A stretch of DNA of 10,570 nt from SHLQ01 sp964562985 (GTDB lineage Bacteria > Actinomycetota > Acidimicrobiia > Acidimicrobiales > SHLQ01), in contig CAZLWE010000087.1 of the NCBI GenBank assembly GCA_964562985.1, positions 1 through 10,570 on the forward strand. The letters run 5' to 3'. This document shows, piece after piece, positions 1 to 6,188 of this stretch. The notes below the pieces were generated by a model, which saw nothing but the letters and a program-made list of their open reading frames with translations, did no database searches and was not told where the DNA came from. Each line of letters begins with the position of its first letter. The first letter of the stretch is position 1. Made by a program: the position numbers and the translations under genes.

Positions 1-30
1 GAGCGTCGCAAGCAGTTTCGTGAATTTCAT
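1..30 (-). CDS. 5' end of a probably exported protein, truncated by the window edge
   Basis: Ten codons are visible, reading MKFTKLLATL from the ATG at 30-28. A strong Shine-Dalgarno, GGAGGG (complement of 35-40), lies four bases upstream of that ATG. A lysine followed by a hydrophobic run is the usual beginning of a Sec signal peptide or lipoprotein leader, so the product is probably exported. Next to a catabolic operon, a solute-binding protein of an ABC transporter would be a natural candidate, but nothing in ten residues shows this. It lies 102 bases downstream of the PuuD-like gene on the same strand, so it could be the last gene of that operon or have its own promoter. Confidence 0.6.
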   Translation of the reverse strand, partial: MKFTKLLATL

Positions 31-132
31 TTTTCCCTCCCAGGAATCAGGCCCGAGGGCCGTTGTATTGCGTAGACGTGACGGTCGACACCAACACGCC
101 ATACGATATGGTTCGGTGGTCGACGGTGCAAG

Positions 133-861
133 TCAGGCCTCCCCTTGACACGCAGTGTTAATAAGCCACTGAAAGATCGGATCGTGATCACGGTCCGATA
201 GCAGTTCGGGATGCCATTGCACCGCGATCGTTCGTTCGTTCAGCTCCACGCCTTCGACCGAGCCGTCCTCGGCTCGGGCGGTAACGGTCAATCCTTCACC
301 AAGCTGATCGACGCATTGGTGGTGCAAGCTATTGACGTCTAGCGATTCCCCGTAGAGCGCGCCCAGTGCTGACCCTGAATCGATCTCGACCGAGTGAATA
401 GTTCCCGAATGGTCGACGTCATAACGGCTGTGTTCGGGCACATGTTGATGAAGCGTCCCCCCGTGGGCGACGTTCATGAGCTGCAGACCGCGACACACCC
501 CGAGGACGGGTACGTCATTGGCAACAGCGAGCCGATAGAGCTCGATTTCCAATCCGTCACGTTCTGGCTCAAGCGACAGCACTTCAGCGTGCCGTTCTTG
601 GCCATACACCTGCGGGTCGACGTCGGTTCCGCCGGTGAGCAGCACGCCGTCGAGGCGACCGATGAGTTGGCTGAGATCCACGTCGATCGGAATGTTGACC
701 GGCACACCGCCCGCAGCAAGAATCGCTCGAGAGTAATCCGCGAGGTAGATGTCGGCGTCCACATCGGCGAACGACGCGGGGAACCCCTCGATTAGCCCCG
801 CCTTCTTGCGACGACCCGGAAGGCCAATGAGCGGCGCCGTCGTATTCACGGTTTCACCCAT
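133..861 (-). CDS. PuuD-like gamma-glutamyl hydrolase (class I glutamine amidotransferase fold, peptidase C26)
   Basis: A 242-residue cytoplasmic hydrolase of the gamma-glutamyl-GABA hydrolase (PuuD) family, which cleaves gamma-glutamyl amides to glutamate plus the amine or amino acid. Visible motifs are GGTDVDP..YG (77-87), which is typical of PuuD; the nucleophile elbow GVCRGLQ with Cys123; NSLHHQ (177-182); and WHPE with His217 and Glu219, completing the Cys-His-Glu triad. The length is close to that of E. coli PuuD. The start at 861 is chosen because GAGG lies nine bases upstream. The in-frame ATG at 870 abuts that GAGG, and the 927 start adds unconserved residues. Its start overlaps the preceding gene's stop by eight bases (ATGGGTGA), suggesting translational coupling. 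The family is clear; the substrate is not. Genuine gamma-glutamyl-GABA would fit the nearby gabT/gabD pair, but the operon context suggests another gamma-glutamyl amide may be used. Confidence 0.88.
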   Translation of the reverse strand: MGETVNTTAPLIGLPGRRKKAGLIEGFPASFADVDADIYLADYSRAILAAGGVPVNIPIDVDLSQLIGRLDGVLLTGGTDVDPQVYGQERHAEVLSLEPERDGLEIELYRLAVANDVPVLGVCRGLQLMNVAHGGTLHQHVPEHSRYDVDHSGTIHSVEIDSGSALGALYGESLDVNSLHHQCVDQLGEGLTVTARAEDGSVEGVELNERTIAVQWHPELLSDRDHDPIFQWLINTACQGEA

Positions 862-1612
862 GGTCGCCATCCTCGGGGAATGCGACCGTATCGAGATACC
901 AGTCGACGAAGGCCACACATTGGCCAATGTTGCGCTCCTCGTTCTCGGCTACCTCGACGAGCAACGCGTCAAAGTCGACCCCGTGCTCATCGAGATATTC
1001 CTGGGGAGCGCCGTTGCCCCACTCACTGATATGGGCATGGTCGACCTCGGGGTGGAACTGCGTCCCCACGGTTCGACCAGCTCGGATGAGCTGCACGGCG
1101 CTGTCGGTTTCGGCCAGGACCTCGACCCCAGGAGGCGGCACCATACGGTCGTGGTGCCAATGCATCCACGGCCCGGGGCCAATGGGGTTGGGTCCGTCGC
1201 GACCGTCGCCTATCGACGCCCAACCAATGTTGACGGAGGGGGCCGGTTCGATCGACCCACCCAACGCCTCGGTGATCAGCTGTCCACCGAAGCACACCCC
1301 CAAAATGGCGGTGTTTGCCTGATGCGCTGCTCGCAGGTCGGCGATTTCGTCATCGAGCCAGAGTGCTTCATACTTCCGGGTAAGTGAGCGCACAGACCCC
1401 ATAGGAACGATGAGGTCGTAGTCCCCAAAGTCTGGCCACTGCTCGAACGCCTGCGGATTGTCGTAGTCACGCGTGATGACGTGCGTGTGGACGGTAAAGC
1501 CGCGCTGCTCGAGACGCACCCCGACCTGCCCGGCGGGGCCGTCTGGTTCGTGCGCCAGGACGAGTGCCTGGCATCCGTCGAAACGGTCGAGCTCAGCATT
1601 CACACTAGACAT
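854..1612 (-). CDS. Class I glutamine-amidotransferase-like protein (GMP-synthase GATase-domain type)
   Basis: A 252-residue stand-alone GATase1-fold protein. The nucleophile elbow ILGVCFGGQ carries Cys107, and TQFHPE carries His187 and Glu189, so the catalytic triad looks complete. No synthetase domain is fused, and none of the visible neighbours is an ammonia-accepting partner, so it more likely works as a hydrolase than as part of a glutamine-dependent synthase. Stand-alone relatives act in aniline catabolism (AtdA2) and alkylamine catabolism, where they hydrolyse gamma-glutamyl conjugates. The start at 1612 (MSSVNAEL) is preferred because it gives an eight-base overlap (ATGTCTAG) with the dioxygenase stop. 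The reading frame continues upstream to 1684, but that part lies wholly inside the dioxygenase gene. It is only distantly similar to the PuuD-like neighbour, so the two are not a recent duplication. Confidence 0.85.
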   Translation of the reverse strand: MSSVNAELDRFDGCQALVLAHEPDGPAGQVGVRLEQRGFTVHTHVITRDYDNPQAFEQWPDFGDYDLIVPMGSVRSLTRKYEALWLDDEIADLRAAHQANTAILGVCFGGQLITEALGGSIEPAPSVNIGWASIGDGRDGPNPIGPGPWMHWHHDRMVPPPGVEVLAETDSAVQLIRAGRTVGTQFHPEVDHAHISEWGNGAPQEYLDEHGVDFDALLVEVAENEERNIGQCVAFVDWYLDTVAFPEDGDHG

Positions 1613-2465
1613 CGAACCACACATGCGCCTGCCCGGTACCCGCGACCGCCTCATACTCACCGAATTGGATGCCGGCGAGGCCACATTCGCGGCCCCCGAG
1701 GGCTCCGAGCATTGTTAAGTAGTGCCCGAAGTAACCCTCGGGCGCGTGGGTGGCGAATTCGGGTAGAAAGTCGAGGATCGCGGCGTGCTCTCCGGCCAGC
1801 ATGTGGCCCAGCACCTTGCGGTCGGCCGCCGCTGCCTCAGGGGTGCGCAGGTGCAGGTCGGGGTCAGCTCCCTCGTGACCGCGAAACTCGCGCAGCGGCC
1901 AGAATCGATGGCTGAACCCACCGCTCGCCAGCACGACCACACGGCGGTCGGTCTTGGCGACCGCGTCGGCCAGGAGCTCACCGAACAGCAAGAAATCCTC
2001 TGGCTCCGCGGTTTGACACACCCCGGCGGACATCCACCGCTCATCGCCCTGCAGGAACCCGAGCAAGTTGATCGTCGGGTAATGCACCGGCAGGTACGGG
2101 TCGTCGATCGCAGTGATCCACGTGTCCTCGCTGGCGGTAGCAGCGGCTTCCCACGCGTGGGCGAGTTCGGGGTCGCCCGCCATGTCGTAGGGCATTTGTT
2201 TCATGCCCCGCGGCAGTTCCTCGCTGGTGTAGGTGCCCGAACGGCGTTCGTGGCTTGCAACGATGTGTTCGATCGTGGTGAACCAGTGAGTATCGATAAC
2301 GACGACCGTGTCGGCGTTGAGCGGACCGAGCTTCTCGGCGCGCATGTCATGCAGACCCTGGAACAACGTGGTGTCTTCGCCGCCGTTCAGTTCACGGCGG
2401 ATCTCCTCTGGAAGCACGAGCGGCGGTACGTGGGACACGAGTGCGGCACCAACGATTTCACCCAT
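1605..2465 (-). CDS. Class III (LigB-type) extradiol ring-cleavage dioxygenase, HpaD-like
   Basis: A 286-residue protein, close in length to E. coli HpaD (homoprotocatechuate 2,3-dioxygenase, about 283 residues). It resembles HpaD along much of its length: SHVP near the N-terminus, DTHW, GTYTSEELP, LASGGFSHRF and a C-terminal GTGQ. The predicted Fe(II) ligands are His12, His60 and Glu243. His128 and His186 (SHRF) fall where LigB-family enzymes carry catalytic histidines. Enzymes of this family open a catechol ring next to a hydroxyl using O2, and the HpaD product is a carboxymethyl-hydroxymuconate semialdehyde. The window also encodes HpaE-like and HpaG-like proteins, which fits such a product. 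The P450 stop and this ATG share one base (TGATG), and AGGG lies about ten bases upstream. The family is firm; homoprotocatechuate as the actual substrate is inference. Confidence 0.88.
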   Translation of the reverse strand: MGEIVGAALVSHVPPLVLPEEIRRELNGGEDTTLFQGLHDMRAEKLGPLNADTVVVIDTHWFTTIEHIVASHERRSGTYTSEELPRGMKQMPYDMAGDPELAHAWEAAATASEDTWITAIDDPYLPVHYPTINLLGFLQGDERWMSAGVCQTAEPEDFLLFGELLADAVAKTDRRVVVLASGGFSHRFWPLREFRGHEGADPDLHLRTPEAAAADRKVLGHMLAGEHAAILDFLPEFATHAPEGYFGHYLTMLGALGGRECGLAGIQFGEYEAVAGTGQAHVWFDV

Positions 2466-3745
2466 CAGCGAACCACCCTGACCGGGAGCGACTTCATGCC
2501 CGCGATGAAGTTTGATCGCAGGTATTGGACGTCGCCGTTTGGTTCAAAGCGGTCGACTCGTTTCATTAGCTCTTCGAACACGAGGCGCACTTCCATCCGG
2601 GCGAGCCAGGCGCCCAAACACAGGTGCGGACCGTTTCGCCCGAAAGCCATGTGCAGGTTGTCGGGTCGAGCCAGGTCGAAACGGAACGGGTTTTCGAAGC
2701 GTTCTTCGTCGTGATTGGCCGAGTTGAACCAGATGGCGACCTTGTCACCGGCCTTGATCTGCTTTCCACGGAGTTCGACGTCGGCGGTCGCTGTTCGTCT
2801 GAAGTGCATGGTGACCGAACTCGCACGCAGGATCTCCTCGGTCGCGGACGCCGTGAGCGTTGGGTCTGCTTTCCATGCATACCAGAGCTGCGGATGGTTC
2901 ATCATCGTCCACAGGCCGTGCGTCATCGTGTAGCGGGTGGTGTCGTTGCCTGCCGCGACGAGGAGCGTAAAGAAATTGTTGAACTCGTGATCGGTGATCG
3001 TCGTGCCGTCGGTGGTCGGAGCGAGCAACTGGGAGATGACGTCTGTCGTTGGGCACCCTCGACGCTGGTCGGCCTGCTCCTGGGCGAACTGAAAGATCTG
3101 TAGGGATGCGGGGCTACGGAAGGGCACCATGCGGAACTCTTCGGTGTCTACGAGGTCGACGGGATAGTCGGTGAAGTCGGGGTCGGTGTTGCCGAGGAGG
3201 GCATCGCCCCACTCCACCAGTTTGTGGCCGTCTTCATCGCTGGTTCCGAGCAGGCGGCCGAGCATGCGCATCGGAAGTTGTTCAGCGATGAGCTTTACGA
3301 AGTCGAACTCATCGTGTTCGAGGGCCGCCTCGACCACGTCGATGGCGAGCTGACGGATCGCCTCTTCGTAGGATTCGACGCTGCGACGCGTGAAGCCCTT
3401 GCTCACAAGTCGCCGGTAGCGGGTGTGATCGGGCGGATCCATCTCCATCATCGTGCGGCGGGCTTCGGACTCCTCTTCGTCCATTTCTTCGAGGCGAATT
3501 CCGTCGGCGGAGGTAAAGGTGTCGACATCTCGACTCACCGCGAGCGCGTCGTCGTAGCGAAGGATCGACCAGAACCCTGATCCGTCCTTTTCTTCGGTCC
3601 AGTAGACGGGATCCTCGGCTCGCAGGCGTTCGAACGTGGCATGCGGAACGCCATTGGTATAGGCGTCGTGGCTGGTAATGTCGGCGTCGTCGGGACCGTG
3701 ATCGGGGAAGTAGTTGTCGATGAAGCTCGCGGTCGTTGCGCTCAC
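2465..3745 (-). CDS. Cytochrome P450, soluble bacterial type, CYP125/124/142-like
   Basis: A 426-residue heme monooxygenase with no membrane anchor. Landmarks are the C-helix MDPPDHTRYRRL (102-113), the I-helix oxygen-activation motif AGNDTT (265-270), the K-helix ExxR (Glu304 to Arg307) and the heme loop FGRNGPHLCLG (368-378) with Cys376 as thiolate ligand. The heme loop has one residue more between Phe and Cys than in P450cam, a spacing seen in CYP125/124/142 enzymes. The C-terminus (YLRSNFIAGMK) also recalls CYP125. Those relatives oxidise sterol side chains, branched lipids and terpenoids, so hydroxylation or O-demethylation is possible; the substrate is unknown. The GTG start gives a four-base GTGA overlap with the upstream gene. 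No ferredoxin or ferredoxin reductase gene lies in the window, so electrons must come from elsewhere in the genome. Confidence 0.95.
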   Translation of the reverse strand: MSATTASFIDNYFPDHGPDDADITSHDAYTNGVPHATFERLRAEDPVYWTEEKDGSGFWSILRYDDALAVSRDVDTFTSADGIRLEEMDEEESEARRTMMEMDPPDHTRYRRLVSKGFTRRSVESYEEAIRQLAIDVVEAALEHDEFDFVKLIAEQLPMRMLGRLLGTSDEDGHKLVEWGDALLGNTDPDFTDYPVDLVDTEEFRMVPFRSPASLQIFQFAQEQADQRRGCPTTDVISQLLAPTTDGTTITDHEFNNFFTLLVAAGNDTTRYTMTHGLWTMMNHPQLWYAWKADPTLTASATEEILRASSVTMHFRRTATADVELRGKQIKAGDKVAIWFNSANHDEERFENPFRFDLARPDNLHMAFGRNGPHLCLGAWLARMEVRLVFEELMKRVDRFEPNGDVQYLRSNFIAGMKSLPVRVVR

Positions 3746-4593
3746 TGTTGATCGACCGCCCCGGGACTTTCGGCCACCAGGTTTGGGGCCATCGGGTTCG
3801 GGGCTGCCGACACGGTGGTGCCCGCGTGCATTGACGTTCCGACCTGTCGATAGAAGCCGCCGATAATTTCGATGTCACCGAAGCGAGTGAGCTCCTCGGT
3901 CGGCGTGTCGAACAGATCGAGTTCGGCGTCGCCTGTGTAGACAGGGCCGAGCTCAGCGTCGAAGCCGCTCATCGTGACGAGTTCATCGAGCGAGTCCCGG
4001 CCATCCATTTCGATGGCCGGCATTTGGCGGGTGTGCAGCATTGGGTGCCCGTTCACGAAGCCGGCACTTTCGGCGGTGCCCGTGATGGTGAATCGGGCGT
4101 CGGCGATTCGACGCCCCCACGTACTGAGGGTGGCGCCGAAGCGGCCTCCGGGTTCGAGGCGCGGACCGGCCTTGCCTACGGTGACCGGACGGGTCATCCA
4201 GATCTCGGCCATTTTCTTAGGGTAACCCTGGATATGTCCTCGAGCCATTGCGAAGTCTTTGTCGACCCAGATGTACGCGGCGCGACTGTAGGTCTGCCCC
4301 TCGTATTGGCAGCGCACGACCACGAAGACCTCTTTGTATTGCGCGCGGGCGGGATCGAGAAGTTCATCGAAGCTGTCGGAACAGCTTTGCCAATCGGCCC
4401 AAATGATGGCCACTGCCCCGGGGTCGTCTTCTGCGAGCTGGAGAGGGGCGGGGAGAAGTTCGGCGACGTTGGCTGGATCGGTGCGGAACTCCACGGTGAG
4501 CATTTCGCCGCTGTAGTGCCATGGCGGAGACGGCAGGATCGACCCAGCCCCCGTTGGCGTTCGTGGATACATCAATCCGTGCAGGTCACCCAT
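3742..4593 (-). CDS. Acetoacetate decarboxylase superfamily protein
   Basis: A 283-residue protein of the acetoacetate decarboxylase (ADC) fold. The signature GYPKK (123-127) places Lys126 where ADC has its Schiff-base lysine (Lys115 in the clostridial enzyme), followed by a second lysine as in ADC. Glu88 lies 38 residues earlier, close to the ADC Glu76-to-Lys115 spacing. It is longer than clostridial ADC (about 244 residues). ADC-fold enzymes act on small keto acids through a lysine imine. Some family members are not decarboxylases: one from Streptomyces bingchenggensis is a pyruvate aldolase-dehydratase. In this operon a keto-acid lyase or decarboxylase acting on a ring-cleavage product is plausible. 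ATG 4593 is preferred over GTG 4599 because the reading MGDLHGLMYP begins six bases after a TAAGGT -10-like box, or five bases after AAGGTG read as a Shine-Dalgarno. It appears to be the first gene of the operon. Confidence 0.87.
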   Translation of the reverse strand: MGDLHGLMYPRTPTGAGSILPSPPWHYSGEMLTVEFRTDPANVAELLPAPLQLAEDDPGAVAIIWADWQSCSDSFDELLDPARAQYKEVFVVVRCQYEGQTYSRAAYIWVDKDFAMARGHIQGYPKKMAEIWMTRPVTVGKAGPRLEPGGRFGATLSTWGRRIADARFTITGTAESAGFVNGHPMLHTRQMPAIEMDGRDSLDELVTMSGFDAELGPVYTGDAELDLFDTPTEELTRFGDIEIIGGFYRQVGTSMHAGTTVSAAPNPMAPNLVAESPGAVDQQ

Positions 4594-4599
4594 ACCCAC

Positions 4600-4629
4600 A
4601 CCTTAATCGTTTGGTACCGAATGATTCAA
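4600..4629 (-). promoter_or_regulatory. Predicted promoter and MarR-type operator of the operon starting with the ADC-family gene
   Basis: On the minus strand, TTGAAT (4629-4624) resembles a -35 box. Eighteen bases later comes TAAGGT (4605-4600), a TANNNT -10 box. The expected transcription start falls on or next to the ATG at 4593, so the mRNA may be leaderless. The spacer is almost filled by a 22-base imperfect palindrome (4605-4626, 9 of 11 arm positions matching, centre GGT|ACC). Its first 17 bases are identical to the copy at 8007-8023 beside marR. A repressor bound here would block RNA polymerase. The repeat is seen directly; the regulation is inferred. Confidence 0.65.
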
Positions 4630-4648
4630 CCCCGGCGAGTTGGTTTCC

Positions 4649-6076
4649 CTACCAGGAAGCAGCGATGTATTGGGTTTCGCAGAACTCGTAGATGCCTTCG
4701 CTTGCGCCTTCACGACCCAAGCCGGATTGCTTCATGCCGCCGAAGGGAGCGGCGGGATCCGACATCGCGCCACGGTTGACGCCGACCATGCCCGCTTCGA
4801 TTCGTTCTGCGGTGGCCAGGCCTTTGGAGAGGTCTTCGGTGAAGACGTAGGCGGCGAGACCCATCTCGGTGTTGTTGGCGTGGGCGATCATCTCGTCGTG
4901 ATCGGTGAATGGGATCACCGGTGCGACGGGACCGAAGACCTCTTCGGTGGTGATCGCTGCGGTTGGCGACACGTTGGCAAGCACGGTCGGAGCGAAGAAG
5001 TGTCCGTCGCCATCGATGCTCGATCCACCGGTTGCCACGGTGGCGCCTTCGGCGACGGCCGCGTCGACGAGGCCCGAGATCGACGAGATCGCGCCCTCGT
5101 TGATCATCGGGCCGCACTCGACACCGTCGTCGAACCCGCTGCCGGTCTTGGTCGCTCCCATGACCGCAGCGAGGGCTTCGGTGTAGGCCGGAGCGATTCC
5201 TTCTTCTACGAAGATGCGGTTGGCGGCAGTGCAGGTTTCGGCGGAGTGGCGCATCTTTGCGGTCATCGTTCCGGCGACCGCTTTGTCCACGTCGGCGTCG
5301 TTGAACACGATGAGCGGTGCGTTGCCGCCTAGCTCCATCGCAACCTTAAGCACGCGGTCGGCGCAGCGGCGCAGAAGGATCCGGCCGACCTCGGTGGACC
5401 CGGTGAACGACACCATACGGGTGGCCTTGTGGTCGACGGCTGCGTCGAACCACGCGCCAGCGGTGGAGGTGGGTACGACGTTGATGAGGCCATCGGGCAC
5501 GCCGGCCTCTTGCAATAGGTCGGCAACTCGTAGCGCGGTGAGGGGCGTTTCTCTAGCGGGCTTGATGACCGCAGCGTTGCCGGCACCGAGGCATGGGGCG
5601 AGCTTGCGGGTGATCATGGCCGCAGGGAAGTTCCACGGCGTGACCATTGTGACGACCCCGACTGGCGGATGGCGCACGATGATCTTGTTGTTGCCCGATG
5701 GCGCGACACCCATGGAGCCGTGGATGCGGACGGTCTCTTCGGAGTTCCAGCGGAAGAACTCGGCGGCGTAGCCAACCTCGCCCTTGGCATCGGCGAGGGG
5801 CTTGCCGTGTTCGAGGGTGATCAATTCGGCGAGTTCGTCGGCGTGGTCGACCAGGATCTGCCAGCACGAGCGAAGGATCTCGGCGCGAGTGCGGGGTGCG
5901 ACTTTGGCCCATTCGATTTGGGCGGCCGAGGCCGCGTCGACCGCAGCGTTCGCGTCGGCGGGAGTGCCATCGGCGATGGAGGCGATGACATCACCATTGG
6001 CGGGATTGGTCACATCGATACGGTCGCCACCGGCGCCGTCGACCCAACTGCCACCAATCAAAAGTTGTTCTCGCAT
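4649..6076 (-). CDS. gabD: NAD(P)-dependent aldehyde dehydrogenase, succinate-semialdehyde dehydrogenase (GabD) type
   Basis: A 475-residue aldehyde dehydrogenase that oxidises an aldehyde, probably succinate semialdehyde, to the acid. Motifs in order are TPWNFP with Asn149; IKPA with Lys172 (cofactor binding); FTGSTEVG (224-231); ELGGNAP with the general base Glu248; and SAETCTAANR with the nucleophile Cys282. The text around MELGGNAP and ETCTAANR matches actinobacterial NAD-type succinate-semialdehyde dehydrogenases better than E. coli GabD, which has GQTCVCANR. The start at 6076 is chosen because GAGG (complement of 6086-6089) lies nine bases upstream; the open frame to 6115 is in the leader. 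It is divergent from the GabT-like gene, the usual partner. It ends 55 bases before the ADC-family start and might read through, although a promoter lies between. Another omega-aldehyde, including an arylacetaldehyde, is not excluded. Confidence 0.85.
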   Translation of the reverse strand: MREQLLIGGSWVDGAGGDRIDVTNPANGDVIASIADGTPADANAAVDAASAAQIEWAKVAPRTRAEILRSCWQILVDHADELAELITLEHGKPLADAKGEVGYAAEFFRWNSEETVRIHGSMGVAPSGNNKIIVRHPPVGVVTMVTPWNFPAAMITRKLAPCLGAGNAAVIKPARETPLTALRVADLLQEAGVPDGLINVVPTSTAGAWFDAAVDHKATRMVSFTGSTEVGRILLRRCADRVLKVAMELGGNAPLIVFNDADVDKAVAGTMTAKMRHSAETCTAANRIFVEEGIAPAYTEALAAVMGATKTGSGFDDGVECGPMINEGAISSISGLVDAAVAEGATVATGGSSIDGDGHFFAPTVLANVSPTAAITTEEVFGPVAPVIPFTDHDEMIAHANNTEMGLAAYVFTEDLSKGLATAERIEAGMVGVNRGAMSDPAAPFGGMKQSGLGREGASEGIYEFCETQYIAASW

Positions 6077-6188
6077 CTCGGTATACCTCGTACCCCGGCC
6101 CGTCGAGCGGGCCACATTAGTGCCAGTGTTATACCACCTAACCGGCTACATTCAGCGCGCAACGAATAGCGAATCGAAGGATCCACCA
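6077..6188. promoter_or_regulatory. Divergent promoter region between the gabD-like and gabT-like genes
   Basis: This 112-base spacer must hold promoters in both directions. On the minus strand TATAAC (complement of 6128-6133) is a fair -10 box for the dehydrogenase, leaving a leader of about 45 bases. That leader contains a hairpin with a perfect six-base stem, GGCCCG/CGGGCC (6097-6102 with 6108-6113). On the plus strand TACATT (6147-6152) is a possible -10 box for the aminotransferase, with no clear -35. GGTATACC (6080-6087) is a short palindrome by the dehydrogenase start. The 17-base operator found elsewhere in the window is not present here. The promoter boxes are guesses; the hairpin and palindrome are direct observations. 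Confidence 0.45.

Noticed and set aside
50..61. GGCCCGAGGGCC as a terminator after the PuuD-like gene
   Set aside because: Only a four-base stem with a four-base loop can form and no T-run follows; too weak to call.
749..1387. Long plus-strand open frame antisense to the amidotransferase genes
   Set aside because: It overlaps two genes with clear catalytic motifs, encodes no recognisable domain and is explained by high-GC shadow frames.
1785..2714. 309-codon plus-strand open frame antisense to the dioxygenase and P450
   Set aside because: Low-complexity, Arg/His/Val-rich translation with no motif; the minus-strand genes there are certain.
6080..6096. A third copy of the 17-base operator near GGTATACC
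   Set aside because: It shares only a few bases around CGGTA and ACC, with a different spacing; it cannot be called the same site.
5784..6188. Upstream extension of the aminotransferase reading frame
   Set aside because: It is antisense to the GabD-like gene and not family-like; the start at 6189 has a well-placed AAGGA.
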